Positions 1 to 12,901 of a stretch of 64,000 nucleotides of DNA are shown piece by piece. The notes beneath the pieces were generated by a model. It saw only the letters and a program-made list of their open reading frames with translations, made no database searches and had not been told where the DNA came from. The stretch is from Cunninghamella blakesleeana (lineage: Eukaryota; Mucoromycota; Mucoromycetes; Mucorales; Cunninghamellaceae): NCBI GenBank assembly GCA_017871115.1, contig JAFCIZ010000001.1, forward strand, positions 1,903,501 through 1,967,500. Direction: 5' to 3'. Both the position numbers and the translations under genes were made by a program. Within the stretch, counting starts at the first letter, position 1; each line of letters starts with the position of its first letter.

Positions 1-246
1 CTCATCGGTAAATATATATACTCATCTATTATTATTCACATTATATAATCAATATTGTCATATTCATCTTTCTTTTTTACTTATTTTCTTTTTTTAAATT
101 CATACAGTGCTGTCAAAGAAGATCATTCTCATAGTGCTATTTACAAGAACCCTGCACAATATAAAGTAAATTTTGATGAACATGTTCATAATGAAAAAGG
201 TGAAAAACAAAGCTTAGATGTAAAAGAAGCTCCTGGTATTTGTTAA
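1..246 (+). CDS. 3' end of an unidentified protein (partial)
   Basis: The window opens inside a gene. Bases 1-7 look like the end of an exon followed by a GTAAAT donor. A terminal exon runs from 108, after a CATACAG acceptor, to a TAA at 244-246. It encodes about 46 hydrophilic residues rich in Lys, Glu and His, starting AVKEDHSHSAIY and ending KEAPGIC. No transmembrane segment or recognisable domain is visible in this tail. The upstream part lies outside the window, so the product cannot be named. The exon call rests on the clean splice sites and the contrast in composition with the AT-rich flanks. Confidence 0.6.
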
Positions 247-1152
247 ATATATGTTTAGTATTTTTATTATATTTTTTAAACATTTTTATGACAAAAATAA
301 AATAAGAAAGCAGATAAATATGTTATTCCAATTCAATTTTTACTATTTTCTTAATAATATTAAAACGAATCTTAAAAATGAAATACAAAAACTTTAAGCT
401 TCACAGTTGTAGTATTTTGTGTATTATTTTAAAAACTTATTTGTTATTCACTTTTCTATCATTAATCACATACTAAATAAAGTAACAAAAATTATAATAG
501 TGAGAGAAAAAAATTGGTGAGTCGGGATTTATTTTTTATTTAAAAAATAAATCAACATGGCAATGACAAGCATTACAAAATATTTATATATATTATGTTA
601 GAATAATAATAATATTAATGAGGTTCACATATGTATAATTTTCAACTATAGTAACAGTAGCAGCAATGAAATCTCAATCTAAATCAGATCAATAAACCTA
701 CCAACCAATTACAATTTAAAAAATGCTAAATATATCAAAAGGGTTATTTTTACTTGATTTAGCAATAATATGACAACAGCACTTTATTTTCAAACTTTTA
801 TGAGCTTGTACTAAAACTTAAAAAATGCAGTCAAATGTTAATATTTTTATTCCATTTACAACAATGAAAAAAATTCATCACCTAAAAGAATATGCACTAT
901 TAAACTATAGACTTGTAAGTACTATTTTGTTATATATATGCATATATAATATTTTATTAAAACTTAACAGAAAAAAATAAATTAAAAATAAAAGAATGAA
1001 TGGGGGGGTTTGACCAATTATTCCTTCAACAAATAAAAAATAAAAAATAATAATATAGTATAAAATGATATAGAATAAAATATGATCATTCAAAAAAAAA
1101 TAAAAAAAGAACAAAAAAGTATTAGAAAAAAATAAAAAAATGAACTATTTCT
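247..1152. other. intergenic, no gene seen
   Basis: About 900 bases lie between two gene ends. The content is AT-rich with A/T runs and short low-complexity ORFs that show no protein-like composition. It should hold the 3' regions of both flanking genes. I see no RNA gene here. Confidence 0.6.
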
Positions 1153-2382
1153 TTAATTACGATAAAAATATGGACTGTTTTGTCCATCAATTAATGAAAA
1201 ATCAGGTTGAATAGGATCGATATAATTTGCAGGCCCATAAAAGTAAGTTGGGTCTAGTGAACCATCAGCAAAATGGGGGTCATTATAAGGTTGATTTGTA
1301 AAATATTGAGCGTTTGGATCTATTTGGTCATTTGGATAATCTTCATAATAACCATCAACATCGTCAATATACGCAGTATTGGTAGTAGTGCCGGTATTAC
1401 CATCACTTGAAGCATCAGTACCAGTGCCGGTATTACCACCATTTGAAGCACCAGTACCAGTGCCAGTATTATTGCTAGTGTCAGTACCATCATTAGTAGT
1501 AGTGGTAGTGCTGGTAGAATTATCACCGCCGCCAGTTGTAACAGTAGAAGTATCAGTACCATTTGTGGCTCCACCACCAGTTGTAGTAGAGGCATCGGGA
1601 TCGCTTTCAGTACCACTTTCATCAGTAGCAGATGGAGCTTTTGCTTTGGTGTTACTTATATCCTTACCACCGCTACTACCTCCTAAAGCACCACCTACAC
1701 CACCAGAAGTAAGGTCACCAGCGGCAGTATTAAAGGTATTTTCAACTTTTGTAATTGCTCCATTAACGAATTTTTCACCATTACCAGTCATTGCATTGGC
1801 ATTCATTTCTGTCGTAAGGATGGTAGACTTTAATTTATTACGTCTCCATTTCTTAGCATAGGGCAATACTTGATCACGTCGTCTTCTTTTGGCTTCACTA
1901 CCACCTTCTTCGGCTTTGCTACCATTTTCTTCACTACCGCCTTCACCACCGCCTTCTTCTTTATTTTTACCGCCTTCACCTCCGCCTTCACCACCGCCTT
2001 CTTCTTTATTTTTACCACCTTCACCTCCGCCTTCAGTACCTTCACCACCGCCTTCACCACCACCTTCACCACCACCTTCACCACGAGTATGGGATGGGTT
2101 AGCGGGTTTAGCACCTTTAGAAGAAGAAGAGGATGGGCTTAATATTTTGTTGATGATTTCAAATAATCTTTTTTCATGTTGTGGTTGTTGTAATTGATGA
2201 CTATTAGATCGTTTGTTTACAATATGAGTTGTATCTTGAACAATATCATTTACGGTTGAACCTAATCCATTATCGTGTTGAACTGATTTTGTTATACGAG
2301 TTGTTTCATATCCTTGTACATTGGGTGATGATAAGATTAATAAAACAGCTGTACTGATGATGGCAACTTTGGAATAAATCAT
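1153..2382 (-). CDS. secreted Gly/Glu-repeat, Thr-rich low-complexity protein
   Basis: A single-exon frame of 409 residues. Residues 1-24 form a classical signal peptide: a basic start, then a hydrophobic core (VAIISTAVLLILSS) ending near VQG. A spacer with KR dibasic sites follows, then a Gly-Glu repeat block (GGGEGG units broken by two KNKEE inserts, about residues 98-150), a KRRRRD basic cluster typical of Kex2/furin cleavage, a Gly/Ala segment, and a long Thr/Asp/Gly-rich tract. The C-terminal 70 residues are rich in Tyr, Asp, Asn and Pro. There is no cysteine and no evident GPI or transmembrane anchor. It is probably a secreted or cell-wall-associated protein. I do not recognise the family and assign no function. 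GC content is well above that of the surroundings because of the repeats. Confidence 0.75.
   Translation of the reverse strand: MIYSKVAIISTAVLLILSSPNVQGYETTRITKSVQHDNGLGSTVNDIVQDTTHIVNKRSNSHQLQQPQHEKRLFEIINKILSPSSSSSKGAKPANPSHTRGEGGGEGGGEGGGEGTEGGGEGGKNKEEGGGEGGGEGGKNKEEGGGEGGSEENGSKAEEGGSEAKRRRRDQVLPYAKKWRRNKLKSTILTTEMNANAMTGNGEKFVNGAITKVENTFNTAAGDLTSGGVGGALGGSSGGKDISNTKAKAPSATDESGTESDPDASTTTGGGATNGTDTSTVTTGGGDNSTSTTTTTNDGTDTSNNTGTGTGASNGGNTGTGTDASSDGNTGTTTNTAYIDDVDGYYEDYPNDQIDPNAQYFTNQPYNDPHFADGSLDPTYFYGPANYIDPIQPDFSLIDGQNSPYFYRN
1936..2090 (-). repeat. coding repeat array (Gly-Glu codons)
   Basis: Near-identical short units encode GGGEGG with two inserted KNKEE blocks inside the secreted protein. 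The array stands out as a GC-rich island on the AT-rich background. Such arrays often change length between strains. Confidence 0.75.
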
Positions 2383-2602
2383 GATGAAAATAGATGTATA
2401 TATATATATATATTTTTATATATATATATTTTTATATATGATTTGGAGTTATTTAAAATATTAAAAGAAAGGATAAAAGAGAATACTTAAAAAAAAAAAA
2501 GAGAAAAAGTTATCTTTTTTATTTTATTTTAATTTATTTAATAATAAAGAGATGAAAAGAAAGAGAAATGAAATGAAAAAAAAAAAAAAAGAGAAAAAGA
2601 TC

Positions 2603-2637
<35 letters not shown>

Positions 2638-3073
2638 AATAGTTATTTAATAATAAAATATTTGAAAAGGGGAAAAAATCATCATTCAGTTGTTTTGCAT
2701 TTTTGAGTATATATCAACAATTCTACTCCTTCCAAAAAATGTTACTACTATTATAATATTATAATATACATCACCTTTTTGCTTTTTTTTGACACCATTT
2801 TCTTCGTTAGTAAATATATATTTATATATATTACCTCCCCATTCATATATATATATATATAAAAGTTGAAATATCTTCCCCCCTTTTTAAATATATATAC
2901 TTATATATTCACAATGATTCCTACTTTTTTATTCTTTCGCTCGTCTTATTATTCCAACCTATTCTCCCTATTCAAATATATACAACTGCTCCCTTCTTCT
3001 TATTATTCTTTAACTTTTTTTTTTTTTTCTTGATAGTTTTAAGAAATAGAATATAATGATCGTTCTATTTTAT

Positions 3074-3121
<48 letters not shown>

Positions 3122-4347
3122 TACATACATATAAATATAAATATACGTTTATATTATTTATTTATTTATATATTAAAAATATATAATATGTGATATATGT
3201 ATATTTATGTATGATTATTATCATCTTGTATAATAAATAGTAATGATAATAATAAACTTTAATATAGTTAATATAGTTATATAAAGTGTTGGTTTTTGCA
3301 TTAAACTTTTATTTTACTGGATTAAAATGTTTTTGATTATCCGACGTAATTATACGAATTCTACTTTTTTTTTTTTTTCACAAGTATTAGGAGTAGATAT
3401 AAGAATAATGAGAAAAATAGGGATATCCTTGAAAAAAGTCAGCATTAAATATTTTTATGATTTTTTATTTCCTCCTATTTTATTTATTATATATGATCGA
3501 ATAAATAAATAAAACATATATCATGTCCGCCAAACTATGAATGATAAATGAAAAATAGATAGCAAAAGTCCTTATATATATATATATATATATATACATA
3601 GTGGCAAAAATAAAGTATGTTCATCGAAAATTTATTTATTTTTCCAATAAATTAATCATTCTGTTATTACCATTATTTGTTACTATTACTTATTTTCTAA
3701 GCTATTATTAATTTGTATATATTTGAAAAAAATTATAGTTATTTATTATATACTAAAAAACAAAAATAATAAGTTAGGAAGGTTAGTAGTAATTTACATT
3801 TATAATGTATAAATATAAAACGGTAGATAATACGTACGAAAAAAATAAAATAGTCTCTTTTTTTTTTTTTTTCTTTTTTTCTTTTTTTTTCTTCTGATCA
3901 ATAGAGGAGTTCATAATATAAGAAAAAAAAATGGAGAAAGTGAAACGTGATAAGTAGGAGTAAAGTATAAAAAAATGATTATTATTAGGAGAAAGAAAAA
4001 AACAAGAAGAGAGAAAGAGGAAATAGTAATAGGGTAGTAGTAAAAATAATAATTATAATAATAAAAAAGAATAGTAATAATAGTAATAATAAAGGAAATG
4101 GTGAGGATATATATTTATATAAGCTACAAAAAAAAAGTGTTGAGGGATAATTATTGATTGGTTGGTTTCTTTTATCGTTCTTTTTTTGTAAATGGATCAT
4201 GATTGTCTTCCCTTTTTTTTTTTTTTCTTTTTTTTTATATAACATTTTTTCAATTTTTTTTTTTGTCTTCATAATAGTAGATTATATATATTTTTCTTTT
4301 TTTTTTTTTTTCTTTAAGGGAGAAAGAGAAAGAGAGAAAGAGAGAAA

Positions 4348-4382
<35 letters not shown>

Positions 4383-4434
4383 GAGAATAGATAAAAGAAA
4401 AAAGAAAAAAAGAAAAAAGAGAATAGAATAGCTT
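2383..4434. other. 2 kb AT-rich intergenic region
   Basis: The region separates two genes transcribed leftwards. It holds a poly-A run (2609-2636), TA-repeat tracts (about 2398-2440, 3077-3115 and 3573-3597) and several poly-T runs. A 61-codon frame at 3327-3512 has no protein-like features. I see no convincing gene. Confidence 0.55.
4318..4377. repeat. AG-rich tract followed by (TG)n microsatellite
   Basis: A purine tract of AGAAAG/AGAG units at about 4318-4346 runs directly into about 14 TG dinucleotides at 4349-4377. It lies just beyond the 3' end of the Ras gene. Confidence 0.9.
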
Positions 4435-5604
4435 TTACATCAAAATACAACATTTATCAGCAGAAGCATCAGGGACATCTTGTACACCAAATTGATCATG
4501 CTTTCCACGCGTTTCTTGTTCTTTATTAAATCGTCGAATATCACGTACTACTCCATGAAAAGCTTCATCTACATTGATTCTTTGTTTTGCTGAAGTTTCC
4601 ATAAAATGGCAACCAAATTCTTTAGCAAGATCACGTCCCTCTTGAATAAATGAAAATATAAAAAAAACGTATTTCTTGTTATTATTACTATACACATAGT
4701 TCTATATAATATAATTTAATCATTCTTTTATTTACCTTGACTTGATACTTGTCTATCGGATTCAAGATCACTTTTATTGGCTACCAATACCATCGGGAAA
4801 TAATCACGATCTTTTACCCTACATATTTGTTGATAAAAAGTTGTAATTTCTTCGAATGACATTCTTGATGTGATAGAATAAACTAAAAGGAATCCTTCAC
4901 CGTTACGCATATATTGTTCTCTCATAGCACTAAGTTAAATATATAGATAGACAGGTTATTGTTTTAGAACATCTTTTTCTATACTTCTCATGTGTATTCC
5001 TATTTGGTTGATTTTTTTTTTTTTACCTATATTCTTCTTGACCAGCTGTATCAAGAACATCTAATAAAGCTGTTTCTCCATCAATAACACATTGTTTACG
5101 ATATGAATCTAATTTTGGTAATAAAAAAATAGATAGATAGATAAATATTAATATATATTATATATTATTTCATATCCAGCACCGAGAAAATAATAATATT
5201 ATATTACCTTCAATAGTTGGATCGTATTCATCAACAAAATGAGATTGTATAAATTGAATAGTTAATGCTGATTTACCAACACCTAGTTATTAAAAAGAGA
5301 ATGAGTAAAGAAATGACAGGTTAGTTTGTATTATTATTTTATTTATATAAATATAAAAAATATGAGTATTAATTTATATTTATAATAATAATATTATTAT
5401 TATAATTATAATTATTATTATTTTATTATTTTATTATTTTATTATTTTTATTATTCCTTCCCGTTCATTTATATAGGTATACATATAAAAAGAATAAGAA
5501 TAGAAATAAATAAAATAATATATCTAGATATATATAAAAAACATACCACCACCGCCAACCATGACAAGTTTGTATTCTCTTACAAAAGAAGATGCTTTAG
5601 ACAT
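4435..5604 (-). CDS. ras1: Ras-family GTPase (Ras1-like)
   Basis: Five exons: 5547-5604, 5208-5282, 5027-5108, 4736-4929 and 4435-4640. They join in frame to 204 residues. The product has the P-loop GGGGVGKS (17-24), a switch I reading [23 protein letters not shown] and ETSAKQ. The C terminus CCILM gives a CaaX box (CILM) with an adjacent cysteine that could be palmitoylated. Ras proteins cycle between GTP and GDP at the plasma membrane. In fungi they feed cAMP/PKA and MAPK signalling that controls growth and morphogenesis. The switch I effector loop and the [14 protein letters not shown] stretch identify Ras proper rather than Rap, Rho or Rab. The gene is divergent from the Pbs2-like kinase. 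Confidence 0.93.
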
Positions 5605-6411
5605 ATTTTATACTTGTATGAACAACAATTAACAAAAAAAAGAAGAAAGAAATAAATATATAAGCTATAAAGTGAAATAAATTAATAAATTAAAAATAAA
5701 GAGTCTTATTTGGACAAATTATTTAAAAAGAAACAAACAAATGGATATATGTTAAAAAAAAAAAAAAGGGAAAAAGAACAAAGAAAGGGAGCAAAAAATT
5801 TTAAAAAAGAAAAATAAATGAATGAGGGAAAAAAAAAAGCCTTTTTAAAAAAATAAATATTTCAACTCAGCAGCTAACAATCACCGATTACGGTAGTAAT
5901 AATAATAAAAATTACTATCCATTTTCTTTTATTAAAATATAATTTATATGATAATGATTATTAATATATTTATATATTATTATATACATCTATTTTTATG
6001 TTTTATGTTTTAAATAAGATAGAACTATACTAAATTTAAAACTATTGGAGAGGAAGATTTTTTGAAACTAGTTTTAAAAAAGATGAAATAAAATTATTAG
6101 TATATATTTTTATATAAAAACATATAAGAAAATGCAAAAAAAAAGTTTGGAGTAAAGATTCCGCCGGGAATTGAAAAAATATATAGTTTCTTTGGTAAAT
6201 TTGATTGGCTAATTAATTTTTTTAAAAATACTAAATATTTTTTTTTATTTTTATTGCTCCTTTCTCTTGTTTTTTTTTTTATACAACTTAAAAACCTCAT
6301 ACTCATTTTCTCTTCTTTCATTTTATATTATTTTATATATCACTATATTTTAAATATATTTGTATAAAACTATATATACTTATATCCCTTTTTTTAAAGT
6401 TTATTCCATTC

Positions 6412-6451
<40 letters not shown>

Positions 6452-6485
6452 TTTATATTTTCAGATAGTTCATATATTAGTTCAT

Positions 6486-6527
<42 letters not shown>

Positions 6528-6619
6528 TATAAATATATAAATATATATAAACAAAAAAACAAAACACAAAATAATAATAATAACAGCAACAACAACAATA
6601 CTTAAATAATATTTAAACA
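5605..6619. promoter_or_regulatory. shared upstream region of ras1 and pbs2
   Basis: About 1 kb between two divergent start codons. It contains two long alternating TA tracts (about 6413-6448 and 6489-6522) upstream of the MAPKK, then a CAACAACAACAA-like leader just before its ATG. No specific binding site can be assigned. Confidence 0.5.
6413..6522. repeat. paired (TA)n tracts
   Basis: Two TA dinucleotide runs of roughly 36 and 34 bases are separated by about 40 bases, 100-200 bases before the MAPKK start. Confidence 0.9.
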
Positions 6620-8598
6620 ATGTCAATTGATGCCAACTCAATAAACCAAACCCAACCTACTACTCAATCTGCTACCACCACCACTACCACCATACCCGTA
6701 CCTCCTTTATTAAAAAGATCAGTCTTACCACCTATGAGTCGACCTATCTTACCTCCCACCTCCAACAACATCAACAACACTAACATCAATAATAATAGTA
6801 ATAATAATACCAGTAGTAACAGTAATGGATTTCCAAATAAACTCCCCCCTCTTCGACCTAATGGGCCTGGGAAATTACCTTTACCTCATCGTGGTCCACA
6901 AATGAAAAGAGGGCCCGGTTTAAAACTTGGTATTAAAGAAGAAACTCCTTTTTCAAACTTTTCAAAATATGTGTAAGTTTATACATGATTAAAAGTAGAT
7001 GATGGAAACGTTGTTTTTATAAATGTATATATAAAATAGACTATTTATAAAAATATATATTTATTATTCGAATTTTATTTTTTATTTTTATTTTTAACAA
7101 CCACTCACATATCTCTTTATTTTTGTATATTTTCGACTTTTTATTTTTATTTTAGGGATCCATCGGGTAAACTTAACTTTGCTGGAAAAGCTATTATTCA
7201 TGCTGATGGTGTTGATTTTAGTAATGGAAGTAGTTTTAACATTCGTATGGATGACTTATTACTTCAAGAAGAACTTGGAAAAGGCCAATATGGGACTGTT
7301 AAAAAAGTATCTCACCAAGTTACTAATGTAGTGATGGCTATGAAGGTATATATAAATATATATATAAGAAAATAATCAAATCAATTTCTTAATCTTTTTT
7401 TTTTTTTTCCTCCTTCTTTTTAATAGGAAATCAGATTAGAATTAGATGAAAAAAAATTACAACAAATATTAATGGAATTAGATGTACTTCATAAAAGTAC
7501 AAGTGAAGATATTGTTGAATTTTATGGTGCTTTTTTTATTGAATCATGTGTATATTATTGTATGGAATATATGGATGCTGGATCTCTTGATAAACTTTAT
7601 GGTGATGGTGTTCCTGAAGATGTATTAGCAAAGATTGCCCTTTCTGTAAGTATTTATTTTAAAATAATAATAATTACAACAATATAATAGTATGGTATAT
7701 ATATAATCATTCTTAAATTATTTCCCAACTAAACAATATTATTATTTTCTCTTTTTTTTTCTCTCTCTCTCTTTCTTTATATATATATATATATATGTAT
7801 ATTTAGATGGTCAGAGGACTTAAATTTTTAAAAGATGACCTTTCTATTATTCATCGAGGTAAATATAGATATAAAATGAATTTATTAAATTTTATTGAAT
7901 TATAATTGACTTGTATAAATTCTATTCTTAGATGTCAAACCTACAAATGTATTAGTTAATTTAAAAGGTCAAGTGAAATTATGTGATTTTGGTGTTTCTG
8001 GACAACTAAATAAATCCTTGGCTAAAACAAATATTGGATGTCAAAGTTATATGGCAGTAAGTGAATATATATATACATATTGTCATCTAAATTTATTTAT
8101 ACATATATTTAATATATCATTTATTTTATATATTTACCATTTTTTTTTTTTTTAGCCTGAACGTATTAAAGCAGTTGACACGTATACAGTATCATCAGAT
8201 GTTTGGTCACTTGGGTTATCATTATTAGAAGTAGCAGGTGGGAAGTATCCATATAAATATGATAATATGTTTGCACAATTAAGGGCTATCGTTGAAGAAG
8301 AGCCCCCTACTTTACCGGATCATTATTCTGAAGAAGCAAGGGATTTCATTGATGCATGGTAAGACACAAATATAAAAATAAAAACAAAATTTTTTTAGGC
8401 GGGAAAAAAAAAATATTTATTTGTGTATATATATTTATTTTTATATATTTATATAATCCATTTAGTTTACATAAAGAATCAGATAAAAGACCTACCTATG
8501 GTGAATTGCTAGACCACCCTTTTATTAAAAAATATGAACATGCAGATGTAGATATGGCAAGTTGGGCAAGTCAGGCAGTTAAAAATCGAAAACATTAA
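6620..8598 (+). CDS. pbs2: MAP kinase kinase, Pbs2/HOG-pathway type
   Basis: Seven exons: 6620-6972, 7156-7345, 7427-7645, 7807-7858, 7932-8056, 8156-8358 and 8466-8598. They give 424 residues. Residues 1-110 are low-complexity, rich in Thr, Asn and Pro. The kinase domain (about 152-415) has the Gly loop GKGQYGTV (159-166), catalytic Lys181 in AMK, HRDVKPTN (270-277) and DFG (290-292). The activation loop is [16 protein letters not shown], where Ser300 and Thr304 match the dual phosphorylation sites of Pbs2. That loop is the signature of Pbs2/Wis1 rather than Ste7 or Mkk1. The expected role is phosphorylation of the Hog1 MAPK under osmotic and other stress. The N-terminal region is much shorter than in yeast Pbs2 (about 670 residues), so docking segments may be reduced. 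Confidence 0.92.
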
Positions 8599-9081
8599 AA
8601 AATAAAAAGAGAAATAAATCTACATCAATAAATATATATCTTTATTTACTTGTTTTAAAGTATAAATTTTGATAAAAAAAAAAAAATTAAACCTTTGTCA
8701 TTTTGTTTTCATTAAAAATATATATTATTATTTTTATTATTATTATTTATTTTTCAATTTATTCCCTTTTTTTTTATATATACATTTATATTATATGTTT
8801 AATTTAAAATAAAATAATATATAATTTATATATATGTATAGAAACTTGAGGTTGTTGAATTCTTTTTTTTTTTTTTTTTTGCATATTTGTATATACAAGA
8901 AAAGTCATCATAATAATACTAATGAAGTTGTAAAAAAAAAGTAACACAAAAAAAAACCTTGTTTACCTTTTTCTTATAATTCAATTTTTTTTTCTCTTTC
9001 TCTTTTTCTTTTTCTTCCCTTTATTTATTTATTTATATTATTTATATTTTTTTTTACATATATCTTTTCATTATTTCAACC
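8599..9081. other. intergenic between pbs2 and ypt6
   Basis: About 480 AT-rich bases between tandem genes, with poly-T tracts (about 8863-8880). A pyrimidine-rich stretch (TTTCTCTTTC-like) lies 60-110 bases before the next ATG, as is typical of fungal promoters. Nothing else was seen. Confidence 0.55.
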
Positions 9082-10630
<1,549 letters not shown>

Positions 10631-11142
10631 ATATATCATATTATTTATCTATTTATTATATTTATTGTTATTGTTTTAGTTTCTTTCTATATATATTATA
10701 TTTATTATCTTTTATTTTATATTATGTTTATGTCATATTTTTTTATTAATGTTATTTATCGTATTTATAATTATTTATATATATCAAATAAATCTATATC
10801 CGAATGTTTATATATAATACTTTTTTTTTCATGTATATATAAAATAAATATAAATACATATGCAAAATAATATCAAACAAAGGGGGTGTTTCTATCAAAA
10901 AAAAAGAGGGGTTCTTGTTTAATTTGATTGATTAGTTTCTTAACCCTCGTAGATGATATATATCTATATTATTATATACTTTTATTAATCAATATACAAT
11001 CTATATATCTGTTGCTATTATCTTTTTATATCATGGTTACTAAATAAGAAAAAAAAAAGAAGAGGAAAAAAAATATAATAATGGATATGAATGGATGTAC
11101 AAAAGAGAGAAAGTGAGGGAGAGAAAAAAGGTCGTGATTTTC

Positions 11143-11175
<33 letters not shown>

Positions 11176-11300
11176 GGAATAATGTGTTGTGTCGTATTAT
11201 GTATAAATAAAAAAATTTTGGTGATAAATATATATATATATATTATTAACCTTAACAACACCTATCTATCTATATATTTATTACTTTTTTTTTTCTTTTT
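10631..11300. other. convergent intergenic region ypt6/tom5
   Basis: About 670 bases between two gene 3' ends. The region is AT-rich, with TA tracts and an ATA/ATT trinucleotide run at about 11142-11170. No gene was seen. Confidence 0.55.
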
Positions 11301-11675
11301 TTAATTTAAGAAACGTTTAACTTGGTCAAGAGCAAAAGGAGCTAATGGAAAAATAATGGAAAAATACAAATAATATTAATAAATAAAAAAATAAAAAAAT
11401 AAACCTTCTAATGTAATAATAATAAACCAATCGTATTCTTAAATGGCTTACCAGCACGAAGAGCAAATACAACAACGAAAAAGTTGGTGACAGTACCAAT
11501 AGTACGTTGTCTTAACATTAACTTTTGTTCAGGTGTAAGTTGGGGTTGCTATAATAAAATATAAATAAATAGATAATATGTAAATTTTTTTTTTTCTTGC
11601 TGTCTTGAAAAAATAATATTTTATTATATGTTATTGTATTAATTGATCGAAGGATCTTACTTGAGGCATAAACAT
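11301..11675 (-). CDS. tom5: mitochondrial import receptor subunit Tom5-like, 50 aa
   Basis: Three small exons: 11661-11675, 11452-11548 and 11301-11341. They join in frame into a 50-residue protein starting MFMPQ, continuing LTPEQKLMLRQRT, and ending APFALDQVKRFLN. A basic N-terminal half precedes a single predicted membrane helix (TVTNFFVVFALRAAPFAL). The layout and the LxPEe...R...FxxxxALLRxxPF pattern resemble human TOMM5 and fungal Tom5, small tail-anchored subunits that stabilise the outer-membrane TOM complex. All splice sites are GT/AG (GTAAGA and GTAAGC donors). Length and pattern fit, but for so short a protein the assignment is tentative. Confidence 0.72.
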
Positions 11676-12901
11676 TTTGCTTTAATATATTTTATTTCAA
11701 AGTTGAATATTAAAAAAAAATGAGAGAGATTCAAATTTGTTTTAAAAAAAATAAATAGAAAAAAATATTTAAAGCTCAATGGTGACTGTGATCATATTAG
11801 TGCTGTTTTTTTAAAGATCCAACATTTTTCTTTTATATGATTTGGTGTTATTCTTTAAAAGGATCACATATATTTATATATATATATATAACCACAAAAT
11901 AAAAAATTAAAAGAAATTCATTCAGACATTGGTTATTTTGATAAATGTTGTAGCTTGATATTTATTTGTAGCTTGATTAAAATTTTGGAGCGGGATAGCA
12001 TAATACAAGCTGAAGATATCCAACTATTTAGTCATTTTACTACATTTACACTTTTGAGATTTTTTAGATCCCATAAAAGGAAACTCTTATACTCTAGTTT
12101 TCTTTTTCTTTTATCATCTTCCATCGTTTAACTAGTAATATCTTAACTATAAAATATAAAATTGCTATAAGATAAATAGTAAAAGAAAAGAAAAGAAAAA
12201 TTAGGGTGAAATTATTTAGTAATAAAACTGAAATAAATAAGATATAAAAATAAAAGCTAAAGTCTACATAAAAGAAAAAGCTTTTCTTAACTAATATAAG
12301 ACATTTTTATTTATCTGGGTATTAACAACTTGTTTTATTATAATCCGGAAGTCTTTTATAGTGTAGATATATAGGATAATGATAAAAAAAAACCAAGAAT
12401 TTTTAGATTGTAACATACCACATTATATAGAAATTAAATTACTTTCATTATTTTTTAAAGGTGAAGAATTTTTTTTATTAGAATAGTAATTATATTGTAA
12501 TAAGTTAATAAAGTTAGTTTAATTCAAAGAAGCAAAAGAAAGAATTCATTCCCAGGCCAAAGCGAAAGGTTGGCTTAATTAATATATATATTTATTCATT
12601 TCAGTTGTCATCACTGGTATTGAAAAGTGTATATATATCATATGAAAAAAAAAAAGTGGGGTAAAAAATATAGCTTAATCAATAACCAATAATTTCATAG
12701 GATTTTTTTTATAGCGGAGCCTGATTATATAATTTTATTTATTCATTTTTATGGAATTTTTTTTGAACTCTCTTTTTTCTTAAACTCATTTTTTTTTATA
12801 AGAAAATATTAATAAATTTTTATTATACCTTGCTATCTGTATTATTTTTATTTTTTCATTTCCTTCTTTGTTTTTATTCTTAAAAAATAAACTTTATAAA
12901 A
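11676..12901. other. divergent intergenic region tom5/pex5
   Basis: About 1.2 kb. It is less repetitive than other spacers, with a few G/C-containing stretches (about 11985-12090 and 12540-12580). There is no frame with protein-like composition and no RNA gene that I recognise. Confidence 0.5.

Noticed and set aside
1379..2197. Long plus-strand open frames opposite the secreted repeat protein
   Set aside because: They are mirror frames of a GC-rich repeat on the other strand, with Pro/Ser/Val runs. The minus-strand frame has a signal peptide and normal codon structure.
3327..3512. 61-codon open frame on the plus strand
   Set aside because: It has no splice context, no recognisable domain, and a Phe/Ile/Lys/Asn composition expected of AT-rich noncoding DNA.
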